Position numbers and translations under genes: made by a program. This document shows positions 7,037-16,637 of a DNA stretch of 64,000 nt, one piece after another; position 1 is the first letter of the stretch, and every line of letters begins with the position of its first letter. The stretch covers positions 124,001 through 188,000 of the forward strand of contig NZ_RAPO01000002.1 of the NCBI RefSeq assembly GCF_003610195.1. Reading direction: 5' to 3'. This DNA is from Halopiger aswanensis. Its GTDB lineage: Archaea; Halobacteriota; Halobacteria; Halobacteriales; Natrialbaceae. Below the pieces are notes generated by a model. That model saw only the letters and a program-made list of their open reading frames with translations, was not told where the DNA came from and did no database searches.

Positions 7037-8206
7037 TTACAGCGACGACCAGGACTTGCGCGCCTCGTTCCACGAGGTGATGCTCGCGATCCAGCGCGCG
7101 GCGATCATCTTCTTTAAGGTCTGGGCCGGGACGCCGCCGAAAGTGCCGACGGGCAGGGAGATGCCGAAGCCCGGCTTGACTTCGTGGGCGACGGCCTTCT
7201 CGCCGACGGAGACGACGGTCCCCTTGTCCTCGTGTTCCCAGGTCTTGAGCGGCCGGTTCTCGATCGCGCGGGCGATGTTCTCGCCGGCGACCTCCGCGGC
7301 CTGCCAGGCGGCCTGTGCCGTCGGCGGTGCGGGCTGGTCGCCCTGATCGATAATCGCCGAGTCGCCGATCGCGAACACGTGCTCGTCGGAGGTCTGGAAG
7401 TTCGGCTCGGCGTTGACGCGGTTGTGCTCCTTCTCGAGTTCGGCGTCGTCTAAGGCGTCGCGGCCCGTGATGCCGCCGGTCCAGACGAGCACGTCGTGGT
7501 CGAGGGGTTCGCCCTCGTCGAACTCGATGTGGTCTTCGGTGGCCTCGGTGATCGGGTCGTCCGTGTGGATGCGGACGCCGGCTTCCTCGAGCAGGTCGCG
7601 CAGGGCCTGCTGGATCTCCGGATCGTTGCCGGGGAAGATCTCCTCGAGTGCTTCGACGAGGTGGATCTCGATCGGCGCGCGGTGTTCGTCGCGGAACTCG
7701 GCGATCTCGCCGGCGGTCTGGATCCCGGAGAGGCCGGCGCCGCCGATGACGATCTGCGCGGGGTCGCCGCGGGTCGCTTCCTGGCTGGCCTCCTGGACGG
7801 CCTCGTGGATCTCGAGGGCGTCGTCGAGACTCTTGAGCGTCAGGGAGTGTTCCTCGAGGCCGGGGATGCCGTAGTAGGCAGTCTGGCTGCCCAGCGCGAC
7901 GAGGACGTAGTCGTACTCGACGTCGTCGCTGTCGGCGAGTTCGACGACCTGCTCGTCGACGTCGAGGCCGACGACTTCGTCCTGGATGAACCGGGTCGAG
8001 GGGTCCGCGATCTCGGTTACGGGGAAGGTGATGTCCGAGCGGACGTCCGGATCGCGGATCACGCGGTGGGCCTCGTGGAGTACGAGGTGGTAGTCGACGT
8101 CAGCGATCCACGTTAGTCGCGCGTTGCCATCGAGTGCCGACTGGAGTTTGGTGACCGCACCGGCACCGGCGTATCCGGCGCCAAGTACGACGACGTTCTC
8201 AGTCAT
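7037..8206 (-). CDS. type II NADH dehydrogenase-like FAD oxidoreductase
   Basis: 389 aa. It opens with the FAD-binding motif VVVLGAGYAGAG (5-16), has the second dinucleotide motif IVIGGAGLSGIQTAGE (about 150) for NAD(P)H, and the C-terminal FAD motif HVFAIGDSA (about 290). Length and layout fit NDH-2, which passes electrons from NADH to menaquinone at the membrane surface without pumping protons. The C-terminal segment (ISLPVGTFGGVPAQTLKKMIAA) would be the membrane-associated part. It is transcribed away from the acyltransferase and stands as a single gene. Confidence 0.85.
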   Translation of the reverse strand: MTENVVVLGAGYAGAGAVTKLQSALDGNARLTWIADVDYHLVLHEAHRVIRDPDVRSDITFPVTEIADPSTRFIQDEVVGLDVDEQVVELADSDDVEYDYVLVALGSQTAYYGIPGLEEHSLTLKSLDDALEIHEAVQEASQEATRGDPAQIVIGGAGLSGIQTAGEIAEFRDEHRAPIEIHLVEALEEIFPGNDPEIQQALRDLLEEAGVRIHTDDPITEATEDHIEFDEGEPLDHDVLVWTGGITGRDALDDAELEKEHNRVNAEPNFQTSDEHVFAIGDSAIIDQGDQPAPPTAQAAWQAAEVAGENIARAIENRPLKTWEHEDKGTVVSVGEKAVAHEVKPGFGISLPVGTFGGVPAQTLKKMIAARWIASITSWNEARKSWSSL

Positions 8207-8314
8207 ACCAACTAGTCTAAAAGCCTACGATACAAAGGTATTGGAACCGTTATACCGTGGTTCTCGTTACCATCGATCAATGATGGCGCGGGGGTCCGTG
8301 GCCGAACGCACCGC

Positions 8315-9274
8315 TCAGAGGATCCGCTTGCCGAACGCGCTCGCGGTGAGTTCAGCCGCGAGCGACGCCGTTTCGTTCGCCTCGTCGAGGATCGGGTTGA
8401 CTTCGACGACGTCCATCGAGCGGAGTATCCCGTCGCGGTCGTGGCGCTTCGAGACGGTCTCGAGGGCGGCGTGGGCCTCGCGGTAGGTGACGCCGCCGCG
8501 GACCGGGGTCCCGACGCCCGGCGCGGCCTTGGGATCGATCATGTCGAGGTCGAGGCTGACGTGGACGCCGTCGGTACCGTCGGTCGCGACTTCGAGGGCG
8601 TCCTCGACGACGGCCGTCATGCCCCGCTGGTCGATGTCGGACATCGTGAACGCGGTCATCTCGCTTTCGCGGACCAGTTCCCGCTCGCGCTCGTCGATGC
8701 TGCGGAGGCCGACGTAGGCGATCGAGTCCTCCTGCAGTCGGGGGGTGTGGGCCCAGTCCATGTCCCCGAAGACGCCTCGGCCGAGCACGGCGCCAAGCGG
8801 CATGCCGTGAACGTTGCCGCTGGGCGAGGTTTCGGGCGTGTTGAGGTCGGCGTGGGCGTCGAACCAGATCGCGCCGATGTCCGCGTCGCGTGCGGAGCCG
8901 TGGAGCGATCCGATCGCGACCGAGTGGTCGCCGCCGAGCACGAGCGGGAACTCGCCGTCAGCGAGCGTCTCCGCAACGCGGGCGGCGAGCCGGACGTTGA
9001 CTCCCTCGATCGCCGGGAGGAACTTGGCGTTCTCGACTCCTGAACTCTCCGACTCGGTCGATGTGAGTCCGGACGCCTCGTCCGTATCGGGGTCGATCTC
9101 CTCCGCGCGCGGCATCGAGAGGTCCCCGTCGTCGATCGGGTCCACGCCCGCGCGCTCGAGTTCGTCGGCGAGGCCGGCGTAGCGGATCGCCGACGGCCCC
9201 ATGTCGACGCCGCGGCGGTTGGCCCCGTAGTCCATCGGCGCACCGATGATTCGAACGGTCGCGTTCGTCTTCAT
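8315..9274 (-). CDS. rocF: arginase
   Basis: 319 aa, starting MKTNATVRIIGAPMDYGANRRGVD; a much longer open frame upstream is spurious. All ureohydrolase metal motifs are visible: GGDHS (about 120), FDAHADLNTPETSPSGNVHGMP and SLDLDMIDP. They bind two Mn(II) ions. SGNVHGMP and the TPVRGG element are closer to arginase than agmatinase. It would cleave arginine to ornithine and urea. It is divergent from the metal-regulator gene, with 129 bp between the two starts. Confidence 0.85.
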   Translation of the reverse strand: MKTNATVRIIGAPMDYGANRRGVDMGPSAIRYAGLADELERAGVDPIDDGDLSMPRAEEIDPDTDEASGLTSTESESSGVENAKFLPAIEGVNVRLAARVAETLADGEFPLVLGGDHSVAIGSLHGSARDADIGAIWFDAHADLNTPETSPSGNVHGMPLGAVLGRGVFGDMDWAHTPRLQEDSIAYVGLRSIDERERELVRESEMTAFTMSDIDQRGMTAVVEDALEVATDGTDGVHVSLDLDMIDPKAAPGVGTPVRGGVTYREAHAALETVSKRHDRDGILRSMDVVEVNPILDEANETASLAAELTASAFGKRIL

Positions 9275-9370
9275 GCGTAGCCGTACGCCGGGCACCGGTT
9301 TGGTCGTGACGATCCCCTGTGGCCCACCCTCGAGCAGTTGACTCCTCGATCGGTCGATTTCGGTGGCGGT

Positions 9371-9398
9371 AGATTTAGGGGTAGACGGGGCTAAATCT
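9371..9398. promoter_or_regulatory. inverted-repeat operator before the DtxR-family gene
   Basis: AGATTTAG (9371-9378) and CTAAATCT (9391-9398) form a perfect 8-bp inverted repeat with a 12-bp spacer. It ends 5 bp before the first ATG and overlaps the expected TATA position of a leaderless promoter. This suggests autoregulation by the DtxR-type protein. Confidence 0.5.
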
Positions 9399-9403
9399 CG
9401 AGT

Positions 9404-10084
9404 ATGATGCTGAGCGACGTGATGGAAGACTACCTCAAGGTCATCTACCAGCTCCAGCGGTCGACCGACGACCGCATCAAGACCTCCGAGATCGCCGCGG
9501 AGCTGGACGTCACGTCGCCGACGGTCACCAGCATGCTCGACAAACTCGAGGACCGCGGGCTGGTCGACCGGGAGAAGTACCGCGGGGTAACGCTCACCGA
9601 CGAGGGCGAGACCGTCGCGCTCGAGGTCGTCCGCCACCACCGCCTGCTCGAGGCCTACCTCACCGAACACCTCGACTACGACTGGTCGGAGGTCCACGAC
9701 GAGGCCGACCGGCTCGAACACCACATCAGCGAGGACTTCGAGGCCCGCGTCGCCGACGCGCTCGGCGAACCGGAGGTCGACCCGCACGGGTCGCCGATCC
9801 CCGGCGCCGACCTCGAACCCCCCGAACGCCCCGAGGGGAAGACCGTCTCGGAGTTTGCGGAGGGCGAAACCGTCGTCGTCGAAGAGGTCGCCGACCGCGA
9901 CCCGGAGGTACTGTCCTACCTGGCCGACCACGGCGTCGAGCCCGGCGTCGAACTCGAGATCGTCGAAGTTGCCCCCTTCGGCATGGTGACCGCCCGCTCG
10001 AGCGCACACGACGAGCCGGTCTCACTGCCGGAAGCGGTCGCACGACACGTCCGCGTTTCCTCGCCAACGAAAGTCGAACAATAG
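9404..10084 (+). CDS. DtxR/MntR-family metal-dependent regulator
   Basis: 226 aa. The N-terminal winged helix (TSEIAAELDVTSPTVTSMLDKLEDRGLV, about 26-53) is followed by the metal-binding dimerisation domain (LTDEGETVALEVVRHHRLLEAYL, ...HDEADRLEHHISEDFEARV), whose His and Glu residues fit the Fe/Mn sites of the family. A C-terminal SH3-like FeoA domain (about 145-218) follows. Such proteins repress metal-uptake genes when Fe(II) or Mn(II) is plentiful. It sits just upstream of a ZIP transporter and of three inverted repeats that could be its operators. ATG codons at 9404 and 9407 are both possible starts. Confidence 0.88.
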   Translation: MMLSDVMEDYLKVIYQLQRSTDDRIKTSEIAAELDVTSPTVTSMLDKLEDRGLVDREKYRGVTLTDEGETVALEVVRHHRLLEAYLTEHLDYDWSEVHDEADRLEHHISEDFEARVADALGEPEVDPHGSPIPGADLEPPERPEGKTVSEFAEGETVVVEEVADRDPEVLSYLADHGVEPGVELEIVEVAPFGMVTARSSAHDEPVSLPEAVARHVRVSSPTKVEQ

Positions 10085-10130
10085 TTCTTTTCGAACTACT
10101 TTCGTCCACCATATTCTGATTTCGGTTGGT

Positions 10131-10186
10131 TTAGATCCAGTCTAATGCAGTATGCGCGGAAAAGCTATAAGTTTAGATTCGTCTAA
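10131..10186. promoter_or_regulatory. two TTAGA/TCTAA operators around the ZIP promoter
   Basis: TTAGA-TCCAG-TCTAA lies at 10131-10145 and TTAGA-TTCG-TCTAA at 10173-10186. A TATA box (CTATAA, 10165-10170) lies between them, so one repeat flanks the promoter upstream and the other covers the stretch just after the TATA box. This is a standard repression layout. The likely binder is the DtxR-family protein encoded directly upstream. Confidence 0.5.
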
Positions 10187-10196
10187 TCGATACGTG

Positions 10197-10232
10197 ATGA
10201 GTACGGTAGCTGGACCGGACGGAGGTGAGTGA
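10197..10232 (+). CDS. possible 11-codon leader ORF before the ZIP gene
   Basis: ATG at 10197 lies about 29 bp after the TATA centre, so it would be at or near the 5' end of the transcript. The frame reads MSTVAGPDGGE and stops 3 bp before the transporter ATG. The transporter's ribosome-binding site (GGAGGTGA) lies inside this frame, so its translation could affect transporter initiation. It may also be chance. Confidence 0.25.
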   Translation: MSTVAGPDGGE

Positions 10233-10235
10233 CGA

Positions 10236-11174
10236 ATGCGTGAGCGATCGAACGGGGCGCTGCCCCAGTGGCTCCTCGCGGTCGGTCCCGTCCTCGTTCT
10301 CGGTTCGATCCTCGGGCTCCTGTCCCTAACGACGCCCTTCGAGGCCCTCGTTGCCGTCGACGATGCGAGCACGCTCGAGATCGTTTGGCTGCTCACGGTA
10401 ATCGGGGCGCTCGCGGGCGTCGTTCCGGTCGCGATCGGCATGCTCTGGTTTCCGTTCATCCGGGATCTCGACCCGCGATATCTCCACGGATTCCTCGCGC
10501 TCGCCGGCGGCGTGCTGGCGTTTATCGCGATCCAACTGACGGTCGACATCGTCGAAACCGGACTGGCCGCCGACCGGACCGGGCTGGCGATGGGGCTCGC
10601 AGTCGTCGGCATCGTCGGGACGTTCGTCGCGATGCACGCGGTAAGCGCGTGGCGACAGCGGACGATGGCCGCGGCCGACACGGACGCGAACGGACTCGCG
10701 ATCGCGTACCTCGTCGCGCTCGCACTCGGCCTGCACAGCATCGGCGAAGGACTCGGGATCGGCGTCTCCTTCGTCCGCGGCGACACCACGCAGGTGACCC
10801 TGCTCGTGCTCGCGTTCGTGACCCACAACGTCATGGAAGGACCGACCGTCGTTGCCGCGGTCGCCCGCGACCGGACGGCGCCCCCGCTGCGTCACTTCGC
10901 CGCGATGGGGCTGCTCGCCGGCGGTCCGGTCATCCTCGGCGGTTGGCTCGGCAGCTTCGCCAACTCGGCGCCGCTCGCCGTGTTGTTCTTCGCGGTCGCC
11001 GTCGGTGCGATCGCACAGGTGCTCATCGAGGTTGCGGGGCTGATCCGCTTCGACGCCGAGGGCGTCCTGACTCGGACTAACGTCGCCACCTTCGCGGTCG
11101 GATTCGCCCTGATGTTCTTCCTCGAGGACGTGCTCGCCGGTGCGTTGCTGAACGGGGTGCTCGTGCCGTCGTGA
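10236..11174 (+). CDS. ZIP-family metal transporter
   Basis: 312 aa with about eight hydrophobic segments. Two helices carry the ZIP metal-binding signature: HSIGEGLGIGVSF (about residues 168-180) and HNVMEGPTVVAAVA (about 199-212). The paired His/Glu residues in these helices form the binuclear site. It should import Zn(II), Fe(II) or Mn(II) across the cytoplasmic membrane. Start chosen at ATG 10236 with GGAGGTGA 7 bp upstream. The DtxR-type regulator upstream and the two inverted repeats at the promoter indicate metal-dependent repression. Confidence 0.85.
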   Translation: MRERSNGALPQWLLAVGPVLVLGSILGLLSLTTPFEALVAVDDASTLEIVWLLTVIGALAGVVPVAIGMLWFPFIRDLDPRYLHGFLALAGGVLAFIAIQLTVDIVETGLAADRTGLAMGLAVVGIVGTFVAMHAVSAWRQRTMAAADTDANGLAIAYLVALALGLHSIGEGLGIGVSFVRGDTTQVTLLVLAFVTHNVMEGPTVVAAVARDRTAPPLRHFAAMGLLAGGPVILGGWLGSFANSAPLAVLFFAVAVGAIAQVLIEVAGLIRFDAEGVLTRTNVATFAVGFALMFFLEDVLAGALLNGVLVPS

Positions 11175-11355
11175 TCGACGCCCGTCGACGTCCGTCGATG
11201 CAGCACCGCTGATCGGACTGCAGGCCTACGTGGGTCGCTCCCGCACCCGGAACCGAAGAGAAACGCCTTACTGTCCCCGCTGCCGATACCGAAATCCCGA
11301 AGAACGACCGACGTCACCCGTCGGGTTTAAGGAAATCAACTACGAACAATTCACC

Positions 11356-11889
11356 ATGTCATCAATTGAACTAACCCCGAGTCAGAAGAAGATCCTCCGC
11401 GCGCTCACGAATCTCCACAAGGAGTCCGAGGACGCGATCAAGGGGGAGGACATCGCCGAACAGGTAGACCGTAACCCTGGTACCATCCGCAACCAGATGC
11501 AGAGTCTCAAGGCCCTCCAGCTGGTCGAAGGTGTACCGGGGCCGAAAGGTGGCTACAAACCGACAGCCGCAGCCTACGAAGCCCTCGAGATCCAGCAGAT
11601 GGACGATCCCGCGTCCGTCCCGCTCGAGCACGAGGGCGAGCCGGTCGAGGACGTCATCGTCGAGGAGATCGACCTCTCGAGCGTCCACCACCCCGAACTC
11701 TGCCGCGCGGAGATCCACATGCAGGGGACGATCGACGGCATCTCGGAGGACGACGCCGTCACCGTCGGTCCGACGCCGCTGTCGAAGCTCGTGATCGACG
11801 GGCGCGTCGACGGCAAGGACGACACGAACAACATCCTCATCCTCCGGATCGAGGACATGACCGCCCCGGGCGAAGAGCCGGCACACTGA
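11356..11889 (+). CDS. winged-helix regulator (Rrf2-like) with unknown C-terminal domain
   Basis: 177 aa from ATG 11356. Residues 5-75 form a winged helix (LTPSQKKILRALTNLHKES, GEDIAEQVDRNPGTIRNQM, VPGPKGGYKPTAAAYEAL); the GPKGGY wing is typical of Rrf2-type proteins. Residues 80-177 are predicted mainly beta (VEDVIVEEIDL, CRAEIHMQGTIDGI, DAVTVGPTPLSKLVIDG), resembling a small ligand- or signal-sensing barrel I cannot assign. A single Cys (HPELCRAE) gives no obvious Fe-S site. No partner gene is adjacent. Confidence 0.7.
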   Translation: MSSIELTPSQKKILRALTNLHKESEDAIKGEDIAEQVDRNPGTIRNQMQSLKALQLVEGVPGPKGGYKPTAAAYEALEIQQMDDPASVPLEHEGEPVEDVIVEEIDLSSVHHPELCRAEIHMQGTIDGISEDDAVTVGPTPLSKLVIDGRVDGKDDTNNILILRIEDMTAPGEEPAH

Positions 11890-12163
11890 TCGCCGTCCTT
11901 CCCCAGTCACCGACAGCCAACACTGGCCGCGACCGGACGGCCGGACTCTAGACCCGTCTCTCCCGATTTCTGGTCTTCTCGTCTTCTTGTCTCCGCGTCT
12001 TCTCGGTTCCGCGTTCGCACCCTTGCCGCTCCGCTAGTCGGTTATGCTGGTGCTTTGAATCCGAAGTCACGCCGGCGCTCGAGCGGTCAGTCGCGAGCGC
12101 GAACGGTGAAAAGGGGCCGTTTCTCGCTGCTAGCGGCTCCGGCGTCGAATCGAGGCGAACCGC

Positions 12164-14671
12164 TCAGTCGTCGGCTGCGTCGGCGTCTACGTCTGCGTCT
12201 TCCTCGATGTCGGACTCGAGCGACTCGACGGGAACGACGTCGACGCTCGCGACCGCGTCGTCGCCCTCGACTTCCATCACGATCACGCCCATCGTGTTGC
12301 GACCGACCGTCGAAATCTCGTCGACGCGGGTGCGCATGATCTGTCCGTCCTCGCTCATCACGACGAGTTGATCGTCGTCGTCGACGGCTTTGACCGCCGT
12401 CACCGGTCCGTTCCGGTCGCCGGTCTTGATGTCGATCAGCCCCTTCCCGTACCGGGACTGGCGGCTGTACTCGGAGAGGCGAGTCCGCTTCCCGTACCCG
12501 TTTCGGGTGACGGTCAGCAGGGCCTTGTCGTCGGCCTCGTCGGTCGCGACCAGGCCGGCGACCGCGTCGTCGCCCTCGAGTTTGATGCCGTTGACCCCGC
12601 GGGCGTTGCGGCCCATCGCGCGGACCTCGTCCTCGTCGAAGCGGATCGTCATCCCGCCCTCGGTGGCGATCACGAGGTCCTTCGTGCCGTCCGTGACCTC
12701 GACGTCGACGAGTTCGTCGCCCTCCTCTAAGTCGGAGGCGATGATACCGGTCGAGCGGATGTTATCGAACTCCTCGCCGGCGGTCCGCTTGACGTAGCCG
12801 TTGCGCGTGACCATCGTCACAAACTCGTCGTCGGCCAGCGCGTCGGTGTCGACGATGGCGGTGATGTCCTCGCCGTCGTCGAGGTCGAGGATGTTGACGG
12901 CGGACTTCCCGCGGGCCGTCCGACCCATCTCGGGGATCTCGTAGGTCTTGAGCTGGTAGACTTTGCCCTGATTCGTGAAGCACAGGAGGTAGTCGTGGGT
13001 GTTCGCCCGGAAGACCGTCGAGACGCGGTCGCCCTCCTTGACGTCCGCGCCGATGATGCCCTTGCCGCCTCGACCCTGGGGGTCGAAGTCCTCGATGGGC
13101 ATCCGCTTGACGTAGTCGTCCTCGGTCATGACGACGAAGACCTCTTCCTCGGGGATGAGGTCCTCGTGGGTGACCGTCCCCTGATCCTCGACGATCGAGG
13201 TCCGGCGCTCGTCGCCATATTCGTCCTTGACCTCGCGGAGTTCGTCCTTGATGACCTCGAGCAGCTTCTGTTCGCTCTCGAGGATGGCGGTCAGGCGCTC
13301 GATTTCTGCCTGAACCTCCTCGTACTCGTCCTCGATCTCGGCGGCCTCCATCGAGGTGAGGCTGCCCAGTTGCATGCGGACGATGTGGTCGGCCTGATCC
13401 TGGGAGAAGCCGTAGGCGTCCTGAAGGTTCTCCTTCGCGTCGGAGCGGGTCTCGCTGTCGCGGATCAGTTCGACCACGTCCTCGGCGTTCTCGACGGCCT
13501 TCAGCCGGCCCTCGAGGATGTGCGCCCGATCCTCGGCTTCCTCGAGGTCGTACTCGCTGCGTCGGCGCACGACCTCGCGGCGGTGGGCGACGTACTCCTC
13601 GAGCGTTTCCTTCAGCGACAGCACCTGGGGCTGGCCGTCGACCAGCGCGAGGTTGATGACGCCGAAGGTCTTCTCTAAGTGGTTCTCGAGCAGTTTGTTC
13701 TTGACGACCTCGCTGTTGGCGCCGCGCTTGAGTTCGATGACGACGCGGACGCCGTCGCGGTCGGACTCGTCGCGCAGGTCGGAGATGCCCTCGATCTCGC
13801 CCTCGTTGACGTCCTCGGCGATTCGCTCGACGAGGCGGGCCTTGTTGGACTGGAAGGGCAGTTCGGTGACGACGATCCGCTCGCGGCCGTTCTTCCACTC
13901 CTCGACCTCGAACTCGGCGCGCACGCGGAGGCGTCCGCGGCCGGTCTTGTAAGCGGAGTAGATGGCGTCGCGACCGACGATGTTCGCACCCGTCGGGAAG
14001 TCGGGTCCCTTGACGTGCTCCATCAGGTCCTCGACCGTCGCGTCGGGGTTGTCGATCAGTTCGATCGTCGCGTCGATCACTTCCCCGAGGTTGTGCGGCG
14101 GGATGTTCGTCGACATCCCGACCGCGATCCCCGAGGAGCCGTTCACCAGCAGGTTCGGGAACGCCGCCGGCAGGACGTCGGGCTCCTGCAGGCGGTCGTC
14201 GTAGTTCGCCGAGAAGTCGACGGTGTCCTTCTCGATGTCCTCGAGCAGTTCCTCGGAGATGGGCGACATCCGGGCCTCCGTGTACCGCTGTGCGGCGGCC
14301 GGGTCGCCGTCCATCGAGCCGAAGTTCCCCTGGCCGTCCACCAGCGGATAGCGCATCGAGAAGTCCTGGGCCATCCGGACCAAGGTGTCGTAGATCGCGC
14401 TGTCGCCGTGGGGGTGGTAGTCACCCATCGTCTCCCCGACGATCGAGGAGGACTTCCGGTGGGAAGAGCCGCTCGAGACGCCCATCTCGTGCATCGCGTA
14501 CAGGATGCGGCGGTGGACGGGTTTGAGGCCGTCCTCGACGCGGGGGAGCGCACGACCCGCGATGACGGACATCGCGTAGTCGATGTAGCTCTGCTCCATC
14601 TCGTCCTCGATGCGGACGTTCTCTACGGCTCGAGCCTCTACGTCTGTCGGATCGGGTACGTCTGAACTCAT
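12164..14671 (-). CDS. gyrA: DNA gyrase subunit A
   Basis: 835 aa. The breakage-reunion domain starts with [15 protein letters not shown]. The catalytic tyrosine is Y130 in [10 protein letters not shown]. The quinolone region contains GDSAIYD (S91, D95), i.e. wild-type residues at the positions linked to drug resistance. The GyrA box appears as PQGRGGKG in the C-terminal beta-pinwheel, supporting true gyrase (negative supercoiling) activity. The tail is very acidic. It lies 25 bp downstream of gyrB on the same strand, so gyrBA form an operon and encode the A2B2 enzyme. Confidence 0.97.
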   Translation of the reverse strand: MSSDVPDPTDVEARAVENVRIEDEMEQSYIDYAMSVIAGRALPRVEDGLKPVHRRILYAMHEMGVSSGSSHRKSSSIVGETMGDYHPHGDSAIYDTLVRMAQDFSMRYPLVDGQGNFGSMDGDPAAAQRYTEARMSPISEELLEDIEKDTVDFSANYDDRLQEPDVLPAAFPNLLVNGSSGIAVGMSTNIPPHNLGEVIDATIELIDNPDATVEDLMEHVKGPDFPTGANIVGRDAIYSAYKTGRGRLRVRAEFEVEEWKNGRERIVVTELPFQSNKARLVERIAEDVNEGEIEGISDLRDESDRDGVRVVIELKRGANSEVVKNKLLENHLEKTFGVINLALVDGQPQVLSLKETLEEYVAHRREVVRRRSEYDLEEAEDRAHILEGRLKAVENAEDVVELIRDSETRSDAKENLQDAYGFSQDQADHIVRMQLGSLTSMEAAEIEDEYEEVQAEIERLTAILESEQKLLEVIKDELREVKDEYGDERRTSIVEDQGTVTHEDLIPEEEVFVVMTEDDYVKRMPIEDFDPQGRGGKGIIGADVKEGDRVSTVFRANTHDYLLCFTNQGKVYQLKTYEIPEMGRTARGKSAVNILDLDDGEDITAIVDTDALADDEFVTMVTRNGYVKRTAGEEFDNIRSTGIIASDLEEGDELVDVEVTDGTKDLVIATEGGMTIRFDEDEVRAMGRNARGVNGIKLEGDDAVAGLVATDEADDKALLTVTRNGYGKRTRLSEYSRQSRYGKGLIDIKTGDRNGPVTAVKAVDDDDQLVVMSEDGQIMRTRVDEISTVGRNTMGVIVMEVEGDDAVASVDVVPVESLESDIEEDADVDADAADD

Positions 14672-14696
14672 GTGGACATCACCTCAGCTACCGCGG

Positions 14697-16637
14697 CTAT
14701 ATGTCGATCCACTCTGCCTCCGGCGCGTTCTCCTTGATGAACTGCTTGCGCGGTTCGACCGCGTCACCCATCAGCACGGAGAACATCTTGTCCGCGGCGG
14801 CCGCGTCCTCGATCGTGATCTGTTTGAGGATGCGGTTCTCCGGGTCCATCGTCGTATCCCAGAGCTGCTGGGGATTCATCTCGCCCAGGCCCTTGAACCG
14901 CTGGACCTGCGACGGCGAGCCGTCGCACTTCTCCTCGATGATCTCGTCGCGCTCCTGATCGGTCATCGCGTCGTAGGTCTCGCCGCGGTACCGGATGCGG
15001 TACAGCGGCGGTTGGGTCGCGTAGACGTAGCCGCCTTCCAGCAGCGGCCGCATGTGCCGGTAGAAGAACGTAAGGAGGAGGGTGCGGATGTGGGCGCCGT
15101 CGACGTCGGCGTCGGTCGCCATGATGATCTTCTTGTAGCGGACGTCCTCGACGTCGAACTCGTCGCCGACGCCGGCGCCGATCGCCGTGATGATGTTCCG
15201 GATCTGGTCGTTCTCGAGCACCCGATCGAGGCGGTGTTTTTCGACGTTCAGCACCTTCCCGCGGATCGGGAGGACGGCCTGGAACTCGGGGTTGCGGGCC
15301 TGCTTCGCGCTGCCGCCCGCGGAGTCACCCTCGGCGATGAACAGTTCGGCGTCCTCGGGATCTTTGGTCTGACAGTCCGCGAGCTTGCCGGGCAGCGAGG
15401 TCGACTCGAGGGCCGACTTCCGCCGCGTCAGCTCCTCGGCCTTCTGGGCGGCCATTCGCGCTTTCGCGGCCTCGACGGCCTTGGTGATGATCGCCTCGGC
15501 GGTGTCGGGGTTCTCCTCGAAGTACGTTCCGAGCCCCTCGTGCATGGCGCTCTCGACGATACCACGGACTTCCGAGTTGCCGAGCTTGGTCTTCGTCTGG
15601 CCCTCGAACTGCGGGTCGGGGTGTTTGACCGAGATAACCGCGGTCAGCCCCTCCCGGATGTCCTCACCCTTGAGGTTGTTGTCGAGGTCGCCGAGCATGT
15701 TGTTCTCGTTGGCGTAGTCGTTGACCGTCCGCGTGAGGGCGGTCTTGAATCCCGTGAGGTGGGTACCGCCCTCGCGGGTGTTGATGTTGTTCGCGAAGGC
15801 GTGGATCGAGCCCTGGAGCTCCTCGGTGGCCTGCATCGCCACCTCGACCTGGATGTTCTGCTCCTCGTCCTCGAAGTAGATGATGTCGTCGTGCATCGCC
15901 GAGCGCGTCTCGTTCAAATACTCGACGAACTCGCGGATGCCGCCCTCGTACTCGAAGGTCTCCTCGACGGGGCCCTCGTCGTCGGCGTCGCCGGCGTCCT
16001 CGCGCTCGTCGCGCAGCGTGATGCGCACGCCGGAGTTGAGGAAGGCCAACTCGCGAAGGCGGTTCGCGAGCGTCGAGAACGAGAACTCGTTGGCCTCGAA
16101 GATGCCGGTGTCGGGCCAGAACCGGACTTCGGTGCCGGTCTCCTCGTCCGGCTCCATGTCGCGAACGCGCTCCATATCGCCGACGGGCTCGCCGGCTTCG
16201 AAGGCGTGGCGGAAGACGCCGCCGTCGCGCTTGACCTCGGCCTCGAGGCGCTCGGAGAGGGCGTTGACTACCGAGACGCCGACGCCGTGGAGGCCGCCGG
16301 AGACCTGGTAGGACTTGTTGTCGAACTTGCCGCCCGCGTGGAGGACCGTCAGGATGACCTCGAGGGCGGGGCGATCGTACTCATCGTGCGTGTCGACGGG
16401 GATGCCGCGGCCGTCGTCCGCGACGCTCACCGAGCCGTCCTCGTGGATGGTGACGGTGATGTCGTCGCAGTAGCCGGCCAGCGCCTCGTCGATCGAGTTG
16501 TCCACCACTTCGTAGACGAGATGGTGGAGTCCTCGAGAGTCGGTAGAACCGATGTACATCGCCGGCCGTTTCCGCACGGCTTCCAGGCCCTCTAGGACCT
16601 GGATTTGTCCGGCGCCGTACTCGCTTTCCTGGGACAT
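14697..16637 (-). CDS. gyrB: DNA gyrase subunit B
   Basis: 646 aa, normal for GyrB. The GHKL ATPase domain has DNSIDEALAGYCD and GGLHGVGVSVVNALS. The transducer follows, then the TOPRIM domain with EGDSAGGSA and DADVDGAHIRTLLLTF (Mg-binding acidic residues), and it ends in a short C-terminal segment (FIKENAPEAEWIDI). It supplies ATP hydrolysis for gyrase and is the novobiocin target. A TATA-like CTTTATTAG on the minus strand at 16669-16677 could drive the gyrBA operon with a very short leader. Confidence 0.97.
   Translation of the reverse strand: MSQESEYGAGQIQVLEGLEAVRKRPAMYIGSTDSRGLHHLVYEVVDNSIDEALAGYCDDITVTIHEDGSVSVADDGRGIPVDTHDEYDRPALEVILTVLHAGGKFDNKSYQVSGGLHGVGVSVVNALSERLEAEVKRDGGVFRHAFEAGEPVGDMERVRDMEPDEETGTEVRFWPDTGIFEANEFSFSTLANRLRELAFLNSGVRITLRDEREDAGDADDEGPVEETFEYEGGIREFVEYLNETRSAMHDDIIYFEDEEQNIQVEVAMQATEELQGSIHAFANNINTREGGTHLTGFKTALTRTVNDYANENNMLGDLDNNLKGEDIREGLTAVISVKHPDPQFEGQTKTKLGNSEVRGIVESAMHEGLGTYFEENPDTAEAIITKAVEAAKARMAAQKAEELTRRKSALESTSLPGKLADCQTKDPEDAELFIAEGDSAGGSAKQARNPEFQAVLPIRGKVLNVEKHRLDRVLENDQIRNIITAIGAGVGDEFDVEDVRYKKIIMATDADVDGAHIRTLLLTFFYRHMRPLLEGGYVYATQPPLYRIRYRGETYDAMTDQERDEIIEEKCDGSPSQVQRFKGLGEMNPQQLWDTTMDPENRILKQITIEDAAAADKMFSVLMGDAVEPRKQFIKENAPEAEWIDI

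Noticed and set aside
9275-10009. N-terminal extension of the arginase frame
   Set aside because: Overlaps the DtxR-family gene on the opposite strand; arginase homology begins at ATG 9274.
14610-16595. 661-codon open frame antisense to gyrB
   Set aside because: Typical GC-rich shadow frame; the gyrB protein on the other strand explains the sequence completely.
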